Part shown: positions 45,981-55,906 of the stretch, in pieces | Layout: every line of letters starts with the position of its first letter | How positions within the stretch are numbered: the first letter of the stretch is position 1 | Assembly (NCBI RefSeq): GCF_004214795.1 | Contig: NZ_CP035928.1 | Span: 1-64,000 of the forward strand | Reading direction: 5' to 3' | Length of the DNA: 64,000 bases | DNA from: Malaciobacter pacificus | GTDB lineage: Bacteria; Campylobacterota; Campylobacteria; Campylobacterales; Arcobacteraceae | Position numbers and translations under genes: made by a program | The notes under the pieces: model-generated | What the model saw: the letters and a program-made list of their open reading frames with translations, nothing else | What the model was told of the DNA's origin: nothing | The model's database searches: none

Positions 45981-46466
45981 ATGTTAGAAATAGCTTCATT
46001 AATTGTTATAAATCTTTTAATAGCATTTGCAATTGGTACAGTTTTTGGTTATGTTATCGCAAAAGGTACTTCATATAAAGAAGTTCAAAATGATAATCAA
46101 TCTAAAAATAAAACGCAGAGTAAAAGATTCCCTAATTCAGGTGTAAATCCAATATTTAAAAAAAGTTCAAACTTAGATAATAAGCCTTTAGTTATAAGTT
46201 CACCAAAACCTTCAGGTAAAGATAATCTGAAAAAAATTAAAGGTATTACAAATAAAATAGAGAATGATTTAAATACATTAGGTATCTATCATTTTGAACA
46301 AATTGCAAGTTGGTCAAGTAAAAACTGTGATTGGATTGAATCATTTTTATTAGAACCAGGTTGTGCTAAAAACAATCAATGGGTTGAACAAGCAAAAATA
46401 TTAAAAAGTGGCAAAGAGACTATATATTCTCAAAAAGTTGAAAATGGTGAAATAAATGTAGGATAA
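45981..46466 (+). CDS. Membrane-anchored helix-hairpin-helix-like protein
   Basis: The 161-residue protein has an N-terminal membrane helix (IASLIVINLLIAFAIGTVFGY), a polar linker, and a C-terminal segment DNLKKIKGITNKIENDLNTLG with YHFEQIASWSSKNCDWIESFL. This matches the HhH-like, 'KGI.P..E..LN.LGI..F.QIA.W' segment found in many bacterial envelope proteins. DNA binding or protein interaction is not proven. It is in one operon with the OmpA-like gene. Confidence 0.8.
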   Translation: MLEIASLIVINLLIAFAIGTVFGYVIAKGTSYKEVQNDNQSKNKTQSKRFPNSGVNPIFKKSSNLDNKPLVISSPKPSGKDNLKKIKGITNKIENDLNTLGIYHFEQIASWSSKNCDWIESFLLEPGCAKNNQWVEQAKILKSGKETIYSQKVENGEINVG

Positions 46467-46488
46467 CTAAGGTTTCTTAGTTTTATCC
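46461..46488. terminator. Bidirectional terminator between HhH-like and YhdH-like genes
   Basis: GGATAACTAAG and CTTAGTTTTATCC form a near-perfect stem with a GTTT loop between convergent genes, with A/T-rich flanks. Confidence 0.8.
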
Positions 46489-47466
46489 TATTTTTACTAC
46501 ATATCTACCTACTACATTTCCTGAAAGAATCTTTTCATAAGCTGATTTAATCTCTTCTAGTGATATTTCTGTTGTTATATTTTTTAAAGTATCAATTCTC
46601 CACTTACTAGCAAGTTTTTCCCAAGCAGCTTGTTTCTTTTCTAGTTTACACTCAACAGAGTCAATCCCTATAAGTCTAACTCCTCTTAAAATAAAAGGGA
46701 ATACGTTAGTATTAAGTTCATGGGAAGATGTTAAACCACAGCAAGTAACTACACCATCATATTTTACTTGTTTAAGTGATGTTGCTAATATTGAGCCACC
46801 TACTGTATCAATTACTCCTGCATATTTTTCACTCATTAAAGGTCTATTTGTTTCTATATCAAATTCATCTCTTACAATTACTTCATTAGCTCCAATTCTT
46901 TTAAGAAAGTCTATCTTCTCTTTTTTTCCCGTTAAAGCAGTAACTGTATAACCCATTTTTCTTAATATTGACACGGCAATAGAACCAACCCCACCAGTAG
47001 CTCCAGTTACTAATATTTCACCAGTTTCTGATTTTATACCATTTTGTCTTAGTTCATTTACACTTAAAGCAGCAGTAAGTCCTGCTGTACCTAGAGTCAT
47101 TATCTCTTTTTCACTCATTGCATCAGGAATTCTAGCTACCCAAGGAGCAGGAACTTTTACATATTCGGCATGTCCTCCATGAGTATTCATCCCCATATCG
47201 TATCCTGTTACTAAAACTCTTTCCCCTACTTTGAATATATTTGATGTTGATTCAGCTACAATACCAGCTACATCAATTCCTGTAATATGTGGAAAAGTTT
47301 TTGTAACACCTGGATTTCCAATAGAACTTAGTGCATCTTTATAGTTTAATGATGAGTAACTAACTTTAATTACTACTTCATTTTCATTTTCACAAATAGG
47401 TTTTTTTACCTCTTGAATACTTGAAACAAATTCATCATCTCTTTTTTCTACTACAAATGCTTGCAT
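46483..47466 (-). CDS. Acrylyl-CoA reductase-like (YhdH/AcuI) oxidoreductase
   Basis: The 327-residue protein belongs to the MDR superfamily. SSLNYKDALSSIGNPGVTKTFPHITGIDVAG (residues 37-67) and the Rossmann motif VTGATGGVGSIAVSIL (about 153-168) are typical of the YhdH/AcuI group, which reduces acryloyl-CoA to propionyl-CoA with NADPH. It lacks zinc-site cysteines. The physiological substrate here is unproven. Confidence 0.88.
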   Translation of the reverse strand: MQAFVVEKRDDEFVSSIQEVKKPICENENEVVIKVSYSSLNYKDALSSIGNPGVTKTFPHITGIDVAGIVAESTSNIFKVGERVLVTGYDMGMNTHGGHAEYVKVPAPWVARIPDAMSEKEIMTLGTAGLTAALSVNELRQNGIKSETGEILVTGATGGVGSIAVSILRKMGYTVTALTGKKEKIDFLKRIGANEVIVRDEFDIETNRPLMSEKYAGVIDTVGGSILATSLKQVKYDGVVTCCGLTSSHELNTNVFPFILRGVRLIGIDSVECKLEKKQAAWEKLASKWRIDTLKNITTEISLEEIKSAYEKILSGNVVGRYVVKIG

Positions 47467-47561
47467 TTTTACTCCTTATGTTTCATTTGAGTTAATACTA
47501 TATAAAAACTAAATAAAATACGTACTGTAGTTTGTAATACTATATGTATAAAAGTTTGAAT

Positions 47562-48458
47562 CTAATTTTTAAGTAAATCTTTTAAGCTCTCTTGAGTGCT
47601 TTTCCCATTTAACACTTTATATACCTCATTTGCAATTGGCGTATATATAGAGTGTTGTTCTGATAAAGAGTGTATAGCTACTGAAGTTTTAACACCTTCT
47701 GCAACTTCACCTAGCTCTTCTAATATCACATCTAAAGGTTTATTTTGAGCTAATCCAAGACCAACTCTAAAGTTTCTACTCATAGTAGAGTTTGCAGTTA
47801 AAAACAAATCCCCTGCTCCACTAAGTCCAATAAAAGATGATTTTTTTGCTCCAAAATGTTTACCAAATCTTTGCATTTCTACTAATCCTCTTGCTATTAA
47901 AGATGCTTGAGCATTTTTACCTAAGTTAAGGCCTTCACAAATTCCACTTGCAATTGCTAAAACATTTTTATATGCACCTGCTATTTCAGCTCCAATTACA
48001 TCAGCACTATAATATGTCTTTATAAAATTTGGGAAGAATACACTAAACTCTTTATATATTTTTTTAGAATTAGAGTTTATAACTAAAGCACAAGGAAGAC
48101 CTTTTATAACTTCAGCAGCAAAAGAAGGTCCAGAAATAAATCCTATATTCTTTTCAGGCACAAACTCTGAATAAATTTCATTTAAAAATTCCCCTGTATT
48201 TGCTTCAATACCTTTTGAAGCCACAAGAATTTTTTGACCTTTAAATTTAAAGTTTTGTTTTAGCCATGCTCTTATTTCTTGAGCTGGAATGGCTATAACT
48301 AAGTATTCACAATTCATTGCAGTTTCTAAGTCAACAAAGTTTTCTATTTCTCTTTTTGTTCTAGAAGTAATAAGACATTTTTGTTTTTTATTTAGTGCAA
48401 AATGAAGAGCTTGTCCCCATTTACCTGCACCAATAACTGCGATTGTGTTTTTGTTCAT
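47562..48458 (-). CDS. gpsA: Glycerol-3-phosphate dehydrogenase [NAD(P)+]
   Basis: GpsA makes sn-glycerol 3-phosphate from dihydroxyacetone phosphate for phospholipid synthesis. The 298-residue protein has the N-terminal dinucleotide site AVIGAGKWGQALH, SGPSFAAEVIKGLPCALVI near residue 112, the catalytic Lys in EIAGAYKNVLAIASG near 165, and GLSGAGDLFLTANSTMSRNF near 217. It overlaps the end of gatB by one base (TAATG-type junction), so translation is coupled. Confidence 0.96.
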   Translation of the reverse strand: MNKNTIAVIGAGKWGQALHFALNKKQKCLITSRTKREIENFVDLETAMNCEYLVIAIPAQEIRAWLKQNFKFKGQKILVASKGIEANTGEFLNEIYSEFVPEKNIGFISGPSFAAEVIKGLPCALVINSNSKKIYKEFSVFFPNFIKTYYSADVIGAEIAGAYKNVLAIASGICEGLNLGKNAQASLIARGLVEMQRFGKHFGAKKSSFIGLSGAGDLFLTANSTMSRNFRVGLGLAQNKPLDVILEELGEVAEGVKTSVAIHSLSEQHSIYTPIANEVYKVLNGKSTQESLKDLLKN

Positions 48459-49891
48459 TATGATAATCTTTGCTTTAAAAGTTCATTTACTTTAGCTGGA
48501 TTTGCACTACCTTTAGATGCTTTCATAGTCTGACCAACAAAGAATCCAAATAGTTTCTCTTTACCACCTTTATATTCAGCTATTTTATCTTCATTAGCTG
48601 CAAGTATTCCATCAATTATCTCTAAGATAGCCCCATCATCACTTACTTGTTTTAATCCAAGTTTATCAATAGCCTCATCAACTTCTACACTATTTTCAAT
48701 TAAGTAATCAAGTACTTCTTTAGCTGCTTTTCCAGAAATTGTATTGTCTTCAATTCTTTTTACAATAGTTGCTAATGTTTTAGCATCTATTGGAGAGTTT
48801 TCTATTGAAACACCTTCAGTGAATCTTGCAGGTAATTCAACTGTCAACCATGTTGCAGCATTTTTACCACTAATTCCCTCTTTCATCATTTCATCAAAGA
48901 AGTTTGCTGTTTCTAAAGAAGCAGTAATTACTGATGCATCATACTCTTTTAATCCAAACTCTTTTACAAATCTTTCTTTCTTTTCATCTGGAAGTTCAGG
49001 AATTTTTGAGTATTTTTCCATCATTTCATCTGTAATAATTAGTGGTAAAAGGTCTGGATCTGGAAAGTATCTATAATCAGCAGCGTCTTCTTTACCTCTC
49101 ATTGATCTTGTCTCACCTGAATCTGGATCAAATAGTCTTGTTTCTTGAACAATCTCAGTTGAATGAACACCATCTTCCCAAGCTTCAATATGTCTATTTA
49201 CTTCATATTTAATAGCTCTTTCAATAAATTTAAATGAGTTCATATTTTTGATTTCACATCTAGTATAAAGTTTATCATCACCTTTTGGTCTAATAGATAC
49301 GTTAACATCACATCTAAATGAACCCTCTTGCATATTAGCATCACTAATACCTAAATATCTAACAATTGAATGAAGTTTTTTAAGATATAAAACAGCTTCA
49401 GTTGCATTTCTCATATCTGGTTCTGAAACGATTTCAAGTAGTGGAGTTCCTGCTCTATTTAAATCCACATGAGATACACTTCCTGCATGGATATTTTTCC
49501 CAGCATCATTTTCTAAGTGAGCTCTTGTAACTCCAATTTTTTTACTTGTTCCATCTTCAAAGTCAATAACTAATTCTCCAAGACCAACAACAGGAACTTC
49601 AAATTGTGAAATTTGATAACCATTTGGTAAATCTGGGTAGAAATAGTTTTTTCTGTTGAATATTGATTTTTGGTTAATTTTTGAATTAAGTGCTGTTCCT
49701 AACATAATAGCTTTATGAACTGCTTCTTTATTTAAAACTGGAAGTGCACCTGGTAATCCTAAACATGTAGGACATGTATTTGTGTTTGGTTCTTCACCAA
49801 AACTTGTTGCACAAGAACAAAATAGTTTACTTTTTGTATTTAATTGTACGTGAACTTCTAAACCAATAATAACTTCAAACATATCTGACAT
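48458..49891 (-). CDS. gatB: Aspartyl/glutamyl-tRNA(Asn/Gln) amidotransferase subunit B
   Basis: GatB, with GatA and GatC, converts mischarged Glu-tRNA(Gln) or Asp-tRNA(Asn). The 477-residue protein starts [21 protein letters not shown], has [21 protein letters not shown] with zinc-ligand cysteines, the signature [17 protein letters not shown] near residue 144, and the C-terminal YqeY-like tail domain (about 330-477). It lies between a SurA-like gene and gpsA. Confidence 0.97.
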   Translation of the reverse strand: MSDMFEVIIGLEVHVQLNTKSKLFCSCATSFGEEPNTNTCPTCLGLPGALPVLNKEAVHKAIMLGTALNSKINQKSIFNRKNYFYPDLPNGYQISQFEVPVVGLGELVIDFEDGTSKKIGVTRAHLENDAGKNIHAGSVSHVDLNRAGTPLLEIVSEPDMRNATEAVLYLKKLHSIVRYLGISDANMQEGSFRCDVNVSIRPKGDDKLYTRCEIKNMNSFKFIERAIKYEVNRHIEAWEDGVHSTEIVQETRLFDPDSGETRSMRGKEDAADYRYFPDPDLLPLIITDEMMEKYSKIPELPDEKKERFVKEFGLKEYDASVITASLETANFFDEMMKEGISGKNAATWLTVELPARFTEGVSIENSPIDAKTLATIVKRIEDNTISGKAAKEVLDYLIENSVEVDEAIDKLGLKQVSDDGAILEIIDGILAANEDKIAEYKGGKEKLFGFFVGQTMKASKGSANPAKVNELLKQRLS

Positions 49892-49901
49892 TTATTTCCT
49901 T

Positions 49902-50726
49902 TTATCTAACTATTTTTATATCTGCTGTAAGCTTTTCTTTTTCAAAATACTCTTTTAGGTATTTTTTTTCTCTTAATTTCATTAAGTCATTAAAAATCTT
50001 ACCTTTTACATTTTCAAATGCAATAGTACTTTGACCACTTTTTTTTGTAATAAAGATGGCAGTAAATTTTCTATCTGCTGTGAAAATAGGTGTAAAACTA
50101 TTTACTTTAGTTTCTGTTAAAAGATACTGTAATTGAGGTGGTATCTCACTTGTTTGTAGTGTTTGTGGAGTTCTTTCCACATCATTTGGAACTAATAATG
50201 GACTTTTTAATGCACTAATTAAAGATGCTTTATTTGTTGATGTATATTTAACAATATCAAAACTATTTGCTGTAGTAAATTGGTCTTTATTATTTTCATA
50301 ATAAAGTTCCATATCTTCATCAGTTGCAACATTTAGTTGTCCTTTTACAATTTTTTGAATTAGCTTTTGTCTAAGTACAGCACTTTTAGCCTCTTCTTCA
50401 AAAATTGAATAGTTTGGATATTTTTGTTTAATAACCGATTTAAATGTGTAAACATCCATATTGTTTGTTGCTGCTAGTTTTTCAATATATTCATTTACAT
50501 CAAATATATCAGCAGTAATATTATGTTTTTTTACTAATTGTTCATAAAGTGCTTTATCTATTAAGGCACTTGCAGCTTGATTTTTATCAACATTATTTTG
50601 TTTAGCAGTTTGCTCAATATCATAAAGAGTGATTGGCTCATCATTTACTGTTATTGCAACTCCATTTATAACAGAGGCAAAAGAGATAGTTGTACTAAGT
50701 AGTAGTGACAAAAAAAGTTTATTCAT
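49902..50726 (-). CDS. Periplasmic SurA/PEB4-like chaperone or peptidyl-prolyl isomerase
   Basis: The 274-residue protein has a signal peptide (MNKLFLSLLLSTTISFAS), the SurA-N-like start VINGVAITVNDEPITLYDIEQ, a long helical region, and a rotamase-type C-terminal part that is poorly conserved. It resembles outer-membrane protein chaperones of Campylobacterota (PEB4-like). Catalytic isomerase activity cannot be judged. Confidence 0.8.
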   Translation of the reverse strand: MNKLFLSLLLSTTISFASVINGVAITVNDEPITLYDIEQTAKQNNVDKNQAASALIDKALYEQLVKKHNITADIFDVNEYIEKLAATNNMDVYTFKSVIKQKYPNYSIFEEEAKSAVLRQKLIQKIVKGQLNVATDEDMELYYENNKDQFTTANSFDIVKYTSTNKASLISALKSPLLVPNDVERTPQTLQTSEIPPQLQYLLTETKVNSFTPIFTADRKFTAIFITKKSGQSTIAFENVKGKIFNDLMKLREKKYLKEYFEKEKLTADIKIVR

Positions 50727-50799
50727 TATAATTCCTTTTTCTATTAAAGCAGATATTTTACCAAATAAATGGTAAATATCTGTTTTGACTAAAAAAAGA

Positions 50800-53643
50800 T
50801 TATAAATTTTTAGGTTTTGTTACTTTATTAATTAGATAGAAAATTGAGTTATAATCTAAACCTGATTCATCTGATAGACCAATTTCACAAGTTTTTGATG
50901 TACTAAATGCATATTTTGCATCTTTTATTTGAGTTTTTAAATTTCTTAGTGCTGATTTATTCAATTCAGGGAAATTAAATCCTCTATCTCCTGCAAATCC
51001 ACAACATTGAACATCTGCTGGGATTATTACTTTTGTAGAACATAATTGAGCCAATTTTTTAAATTTCTCTTCTAGTCCCATTTTTCTTGAACTACAAGTT
51101 GTATGAATTGTAATTGGTTCTTCAATAGGATTAAATTCTAACTCTTTTGTTAAAAATTCTAATGCAAACTCAATTGGTTCATAGATATCTAACTCTTTGT
51201 GTGAAAAGCTTTCTATCATCTTTTTTGTACACGGGCTTGTATCACAAAGAACAGGATATGAACCAAAATCACTTGCATTTAATAAGGCATCTTCTAATTG
51301 AGAAGATTTACTATCAGCAGCTTCATTGAATCCTTTTGAACTAAATGGCATACCACAACATAAGTTTCCTAAATCCTCAGGGAAAATTATTTCATAGCCA
51401 GCTTTTTGTAGTATTTCAACAGTTACATCAAATAACTCTTTTTCTTCTTGTGATACTGAACTTCTACCCATTGTTCTATTAATACATGAAGGGAAGTAAA
51501 CAACTTTTTTATCACTAGATTTTTGCTCAAACCTTGTATTTATACTAATTGCTTTTGGCATAGATGTAGACCATTTAGCACTTTTGCCTTTTGTCCATTC
51601 TCTTATTGTATCAGTGATACTTTCCATACTAGCAGTTCCTACAATTTTATGCATAAGATTTGCACCATGTAGTCCTATTTTCATACCTGTTAAAGTAGTA
51701 GAGAAATTATTAGCAACAAAGTTTGCTACTGTATTTGCTTTTGTAGAATTTTGTTCTGCTCTTAAATATTTAGTTAAACTTCCTGTATCTATTTTTACTG
51801 GACAAGCAGATGAACATAATGAACAAGTAGCACATGTTTCAATACCATCATATTGGTATAACTCTTGATACTCTTTTAACTCTTCATCTTTACCTTCTCT
51901 TTCTAATTGAGACATATGTCTATTTATAACAATTCTTTGTCTTGGTGTTAATGTTAAGTCATTTGAAGGACATGTAGGTTCACAAAATCCACACTCAATA
52001 CATTTATCTATAATTTCATTTGATTGTGGCATTGCTTTTAGATTTTTAATATGCGCTTGAGCATCATCATTTATTATTACACCAGGGTTTAATAGTCCTT
52101 TGGGGTCAAATAACTCTTTGATTCTCTTCATCATAAAGTAGGCAGTTTTTCCCCATTCTACTTCAATAAATGAAGCCATATTTCTACCTGTTCCATGTTC
52201 AGCTTTTAAACTTCCTTGATATTTTACTGCAACAGAATTTACTACATCTTGCATAAACTCATCATATCTTTTAACTTCTGATTCAATTGAAAAATCTTGA
52301 GTAAATACAAAGTGAAAGTTTCCTTCTAAAGCGTGCCCAAAAATTAAAGCTTCACTATAGTTGTGTTTTTTAAACAGTGCTTGTAATTCAAGTGTTGCAT
52401 CAGCTAAGTCTTCAATAGGATAAGCTACATCTTCAATTATTACTGTAGTTCCATTTTCTCTTACAGCACCAACCGCAGGAAATAGTCCTTTTCTTATTTT
52501 CCAATAAAGCGAGTATTGCTCTACATCTTTTGTAAAGTATATATCTCTAACAACTTCAAACTCTTCAAGTAGACTTTCAAGTTCTTTTATTTGTGTATCA
52601 AGTTTTTCATCATTTATTGCTCTTGTTTCTATTAGAAGAGCTGTTACATTTTTATCAAAATTTTTAATAAAATCTGGCATAGCTGGGTCATTTTCTATAC
52701 TTGCTAGCCCTGCTCTATCCATTAGTTCTACTGCATCAACTGTTATTTTCTTTGAATCTCTTGCTAATTTTAATTTTGTAACGGCATTACATGCTTCTTT
52801 TACATCTTTAAAATATATTAAAGCACTTGCTTTATCTTTTAAATCTTCTACTGTGTAGTAAGTAATCTCTTCGATAAAAGCTAAAGTTCCTTCACTTCCT
52901 ATAATTAAGTGTTGTAAGATTTCAAACTCATCACTAAAATCAATAAGAGAGTTAATTGAGTAACCACATGTATTTTTGATTTTGTATTTTTTTTCAATTA
53001 AATTAGCTAACTCTTTATCTGCTTTAGTCTCATCAGAAATTGCTTTTAATTCTTTTAAGAATTCACCGTGTGACTTTCTAAATGCTTTTTTTGATTCTTC
53101 ATTACCTGTATCAAGTCTTGTTCCATCAACAAAAATTAGTTTCATAGATTTTAGAGTTTTATATGAATTATCAGCAATACCACAACACATACCAGAAGCA
53201 TTATTAGCTGCAATTCCACCAATCATAGCTGCATTTATAGAAGCTGGATCTGGTCCAATTTTTTTCCCAAATGGTGCTAAAAGATTATTTGTTTGAGCAC
53301 CTGTTAGTGCTGGTTGTAGTGATATATGTGATTTATCCTCGGCAATTTTAAAATTAGAAAACTTTCTTGAAGTTACAATTAAAATTGAATCTGAAATAGC
53401 TTGTCCTGATAGTGAGGTACCTGCTGCTCTAAATGTTACACTTAGATTCATTTCATTAGCAAGTGATACAATTTTATGTACTTCATCAGCATTATCTGTT
53501 TTAATAACTATTTTTGGAATAAGTCTATAAAAAGAGGCATCTGTACCATAAGCTAAGGTATGAAGTTTATCTGTAAAGATATTCTCAACTGGGATTGATT
53601 TTTCGATTTTGTTATAAAAATCTTGATATTTTCCTTCTAACAT
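50800..53643 (-). CDS. dld: FAD/Fe-S D-lactate dehydrogenase-type oxidoreductase
   Basis: This 947-residue enzyme has an N-terminal FAD_binding_4 domain (VSFRAAGTSLSGQAISDSIL near residue 55; GPDPASINAAMIGGIAANNASG near 133), an FAD-oxidase C domain, two 4Fe-4S motifs (CIECGFCEPTCPS near 544; CATCSLCSSACPV near 602) and two CCG motifs (LCCGMPFSSKG, QCCGFAGDRG). This is the layout of Dld-II and C. jejuni Cj1585-type D-lactate dehydrogenases, which pass electrons to quinone. Its position next to lutABC and a TRAP importer supports lactate as substrate. Confidence 0.88.
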   Translation of the reverse strand: MLEGKYQDFYNKIEKSIPVENIFTDKLHTLAYGTDASFYRLIPKIVIKTDNADEVHKIVSLANEMNLSVTFRAAGTSLSGQAISDSILIVTSRKFSNFKIAEDKSHISLQPALTGAQTNNLLAPFGKKIGPDPASINAAMIGGIAANNASGMCCGIADNSYKTLKSMKLIFVDGTRLDTGNEESKKAFRKSHGEFLKELKAISDETKADKELANLIEKKYKIKNTCGYSINSLIDFSDEFEILQHLIIGSEGTLAFIEEITYYTVEDLKDKASALIYFKDVKEACNAVTKLKLARDSKKITVDAVELMDRAGLASIENDPAMPDFIKNFDKNVTALLIETRAINDEKLDTQIKELESLLEEFEVVRDIYFTKDVEQYSLYWKIRKGLFPAVGAVRENGTTVIIEDVAYPIEDLADATLELQALFKKHNYSEALIFGHALEGNFHFVFTQDFSIESEVKRYDEFMQDVVNSVAVKYQGSLKAEHGTGRNMASFIEVEWGKTAYFMMKRIKELFDPKGLLNPGVIINDDAQAHIKNLKAMPQSNEIIDKCIECGFCEPTCPSNDLTLTPRQRIVINRHMSQLEREGKDEELKEYQELYQYDGIETCATCSLCSSACPVKIDTGSLTKYLRAEQNSTKANTVANFVANNFSTTLTGMKIGLHGANLMHKIVGTASMESITDTIREWTKGKSAKWSTSMPKAISINTRFEQKSSDKKVVYFPSCINRTMGRSSVSQEEKELFDVTVEILQKAGYEIIFPEDLGNLCCGMPFSSKGFNEAADSKSSQLEDALLNASDFGSYPVLCDTSPCTKKMIESFSHKELDIYEPIEFALEFLTKELEFNPIEEPITIHTTCSSRKMGLEEKFKKLAQLCSTKVIIPADVQCCGFAGDRGFNFPELNKSALRNLKTQIKDAKYAFSTSKTCEIGLSDESGLDYNSIFYLINKVTKPKNL

Positions 53644-53744
53644 ATTTTCTCCTAAATTTTTTCTTTTATTAATTTATAGAGAACTATTATTCAAGGCGTG
53701 GAACTGTATATATTCTTTGTTGAGGGTCATTTATAAAAGCATGC

Positions 53745-53803
53745 ATTATGTCACACTGTTTTAAAACTATGTTTGATATTAATTTAAAAACAAGTGACAT
53801 AAT
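53745..53803. promoter_or_regulatory. Inverted repeat in the dld upstream region
   Basis: ATTATGTCAC (53745-53754) and GTGACATAAT (53794-53803) are perfect 10-bp inverted arms 39 bp apart. The 170-bp gap between dctM and dld holds no gene. The arms may be two regulator half-sites or the base of a leader hairpin. Confidence 0.55.
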
Positions 53804-53813
53804 TTAGCCTTTT

Positions 53814-55187
53814 TTATTCAGAAATACTCATTCCAAATAGTTCTGGATAGAATGCAACTATTGACAATACTACAATTTGTATTGCAATAAATGGTAATAC
53901 ACCTTTATAAATTTGAGTTGTTGTTACACTTGAAGGAGCACATCCTTTTAAGTAGAACAGACTGAATCCAAATGGTGGTGTTAAAAATGAAGTTTGTAAA
54001 TTTAAAGCAATTAAAATTGCAAACCAAACTGGGTCAATTCCAAGTGTTTGTGATACTGGAATTAAAATCGGAACAATGATATATGATATTTCAATAAAGT
54101 CAATAAAGAATCCTAAAATTAAAATTGCTAACATTGTAAATATAATGAATCCCCATTTCTCATCACCTGGTAAACTCATCATAAAGTGTTCAACAATCTC
54201 TTCTCCTCCAGTATATGAAAATACCATTGAGAATGCTGTAGCACCAATTAAGATACCAAATACCATAGATGTAATTTTAACTGATTCTAATGCTGCTTCT
54301 TTTACCATTCCAACAGTAAATGTTTTATATAAAATAGATAATAAAACTGCACCAATACATCCAACAGCTGCTGATTCAGTAGGTGTTGCAATTCCTGCAA
54401 AAATAGAACCTAAAACTAATACTATTAAAGTAAGTGAAGGAATAATATCAATTAAGGCTTTTAATACTTGTTGTTTTTTATCACCTCTACTTGGGTCTGC
54501 TGGGATTGGTGGAGCCATATCTTTATTTGCAAATGATACAATTAAAATATAGATAATATAAGCACCAACAAGTGCAAGACCTGGCCAAACAGCAGCAGCG
54601 AATAAATCACCAACTGGAACTTGGAATACATCACCTAAAATAATTAATACAATTGAAGGAGGAATAATTTGACCAAGTGTACCAGAAGCACAAATAGTAC
54701 CACAGGCAAGTGGAGTATTATATTTGTACTTCATCATTACAGGAAGTGAAATAACACCCATTGCTACAACTGAAGCTCCAACAACACCAGTTGAAGCAGC
54801 TAATAGTGTACCAACTAAAACAGTTGAAATAGCAACTCCACCTCTAATTTCTCCAAATAAGAATCCCATAGATTCTAATAGTTTTTCTGCAAGTCCTGTT
54901 TTTTGTAAAACAATACCCATAAAAATAAACATAGGAATAGCCATTAAAATAGTATTTTGTTGAATAGAGAATATTCTAAATGGCATATAATCAAACATTA
55001 GAATTCCTTCATGAAGACCTTCTGTTAGGATATTCATAAAAGTCATACCTTCATCTGAGTAACTTAATACTTCAGCAATACCTGCAATCATACCAAAAAA
55101 TACAGAAACAGCAGCAAATGTAAATGCTACAGGGAAACCAATTAACAGCATAAATAATGCTGTAAAAAACATTACTATACCAATCAT
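53814..55187 (-). CDS. dctM: TRAP transporter large permease
   Basis: DctM is the large membrane subunit of a TRAP secondary transporter, using an ion gradient. The 457-residue protein has about 12 transmembrane helices with TGVVGASVVAMGVISLPVMM near residue 133, CGTICASGTLGQIIPPSIVLIIL near 160, and GFFIDFIEISYIIVPILIP near 355, all hallmarks of DctM. It overlaps dctQ by 4 bp. Confidence 0.95.
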   Translation of the reverse strand: MIGIVMFFTALFMLLIGFPVAFTFAAVSVFFGMIAGIAEVLSYSDEGMTFMNILTEGLHEGILMFDYMPFRIFSIQQNTILMAIPMFIFMGIVLQKTGLAEKLLESMGFLFGEIRGGVAISTVLVGTLLAASTGVVGASVVAMGVISLPVMMKYKYNTPLACGTICASGTLGQIIPPSIVLIILGDVFQVPVGDLFAAAVWPGLALVGAYIIYILIVSFANKDMAPPIPADPSRGDKKQQVLKALIDIIPSLTLIVLVLGSIFAGIATPTESAAVGCIGAVLLSILYKTFTVGMVKEAALESVKITSMVFGILIGATAFSMVFSYTGGEEIVEHFMMSLPGDEKWGFIIFTMLAILILGFFIDFIEISYIIVPILIPVSQTLGIDPVWFAILIALNLQTSFLTPPFGFSLFYLKGCAPSSVTTTQIYKGVLPFIAIQIVVLSIVAFYPELFGMSISE

Positions 55188-55792
55188 TTTTTATCTCCCT
55201 TTTCATCTATATCAATTATGTGATGTTTATGCTGATTTAATTCATTTTTATAATCTTCAATTTCACCTTTTAGATTATAATCCTCATTTTCATGTAAACC
55301 TTTATATATATTTAGGTTTCTAATAAAATATCCAATTGATGTAATTATTAAAAGGAAAAATGATAATGGAATTAGTGCTTTTACTATCCATCTATATGGT
55401 AACCCTCCTGGGTCGCCACTTTGTTCCATTGATAAAAACGCTTCATAAGCATTGTTGATTGAACTAATTCCAACTAAAAGTGCAATAGGTAAAATAAATA
55501 ATACTACTCCAACCATATTTATCACGGCTTTTCTTTTGTTGCTTAGTCTATCGTATATTAAGTCAACTCTAACGTGACCATCTTCTTTTAGGGTATATGC
55601 AACTCCTAGTAGAATAATTACTGAGAAAAGATGCCATTCCATCTCTTGCATTGCAATTGAACCTGATTTAAAGAAATATCTCATAATTACATCATAAAAT
55701 ACATTTAAAATCATTAGAACCATTGCAAATGCAGTAATTATTCCAATAATGTCTGCAAATTTGTTAAAATATCTCTCAAGTTTTAACAGCAT
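55184..55792 (-). CDS. dctQ: TRAP transporter small permease
   Basis: DctQ is the small four-helix membrane subunit paired with DctM. The 202-residue protein has helices at about 18-38, 54-72, 90-110 and 133-152, with the conserved EWHLFSVIILLGVAYTLKEDGHVRVDLIY near residues 51-79. A long polar tail (about 155-202, His-rich near HKHHIID) is unusual for DctQ. It overlaps dctM by 4 bp. Confidence 0.92.
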   Translation of the reverse strand: MLLKLERYFNKFADIIGIITAFAMVLMILNVFYDVIMRYFFKSGSIAMQEMEWHLFSVIILLGVAYTLKEDGHVRVDLIYDRLSNKRKAVINMVGVVLFILPIALLVGISSINNAYEAFLSMEQSGDPGGLPYRWIVKALIPLSFFLLIITSIGYFIRNLNIYKGLHENEDYNLKGEIEDYKNELNQHKHHIIDIDEKGDKK

Positions 55793-55870
55793 GAAATTCC
55801 TTTGGGTGTTTTAATAAGTTAAATAAACATAAAAAAGTAGATATATTTATTTAACTTATGAGTGTGGGTT

Positions 55871-55893
55871 ATAATCCCCGAAGGGGGGATTAT
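55871..55893 (-). promoter_or_regulatory. Intercistronic hairpin between dctP and dctQ
   Basis: ATAATCCCC (55871-55879) and GGGGATTAT (55885-55893) form a 9-bp GC-cored stem with a 5-nt loop, without a T-tract on the minus strand. It lies in the 114-bp dctP-dctQ gap. It probably stabilises or attenuates the message to make more DctP than DctQM. Confidence 0.7.
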
Positions 55894-55906
55894 ATTCAGT
55901 TTCTTC

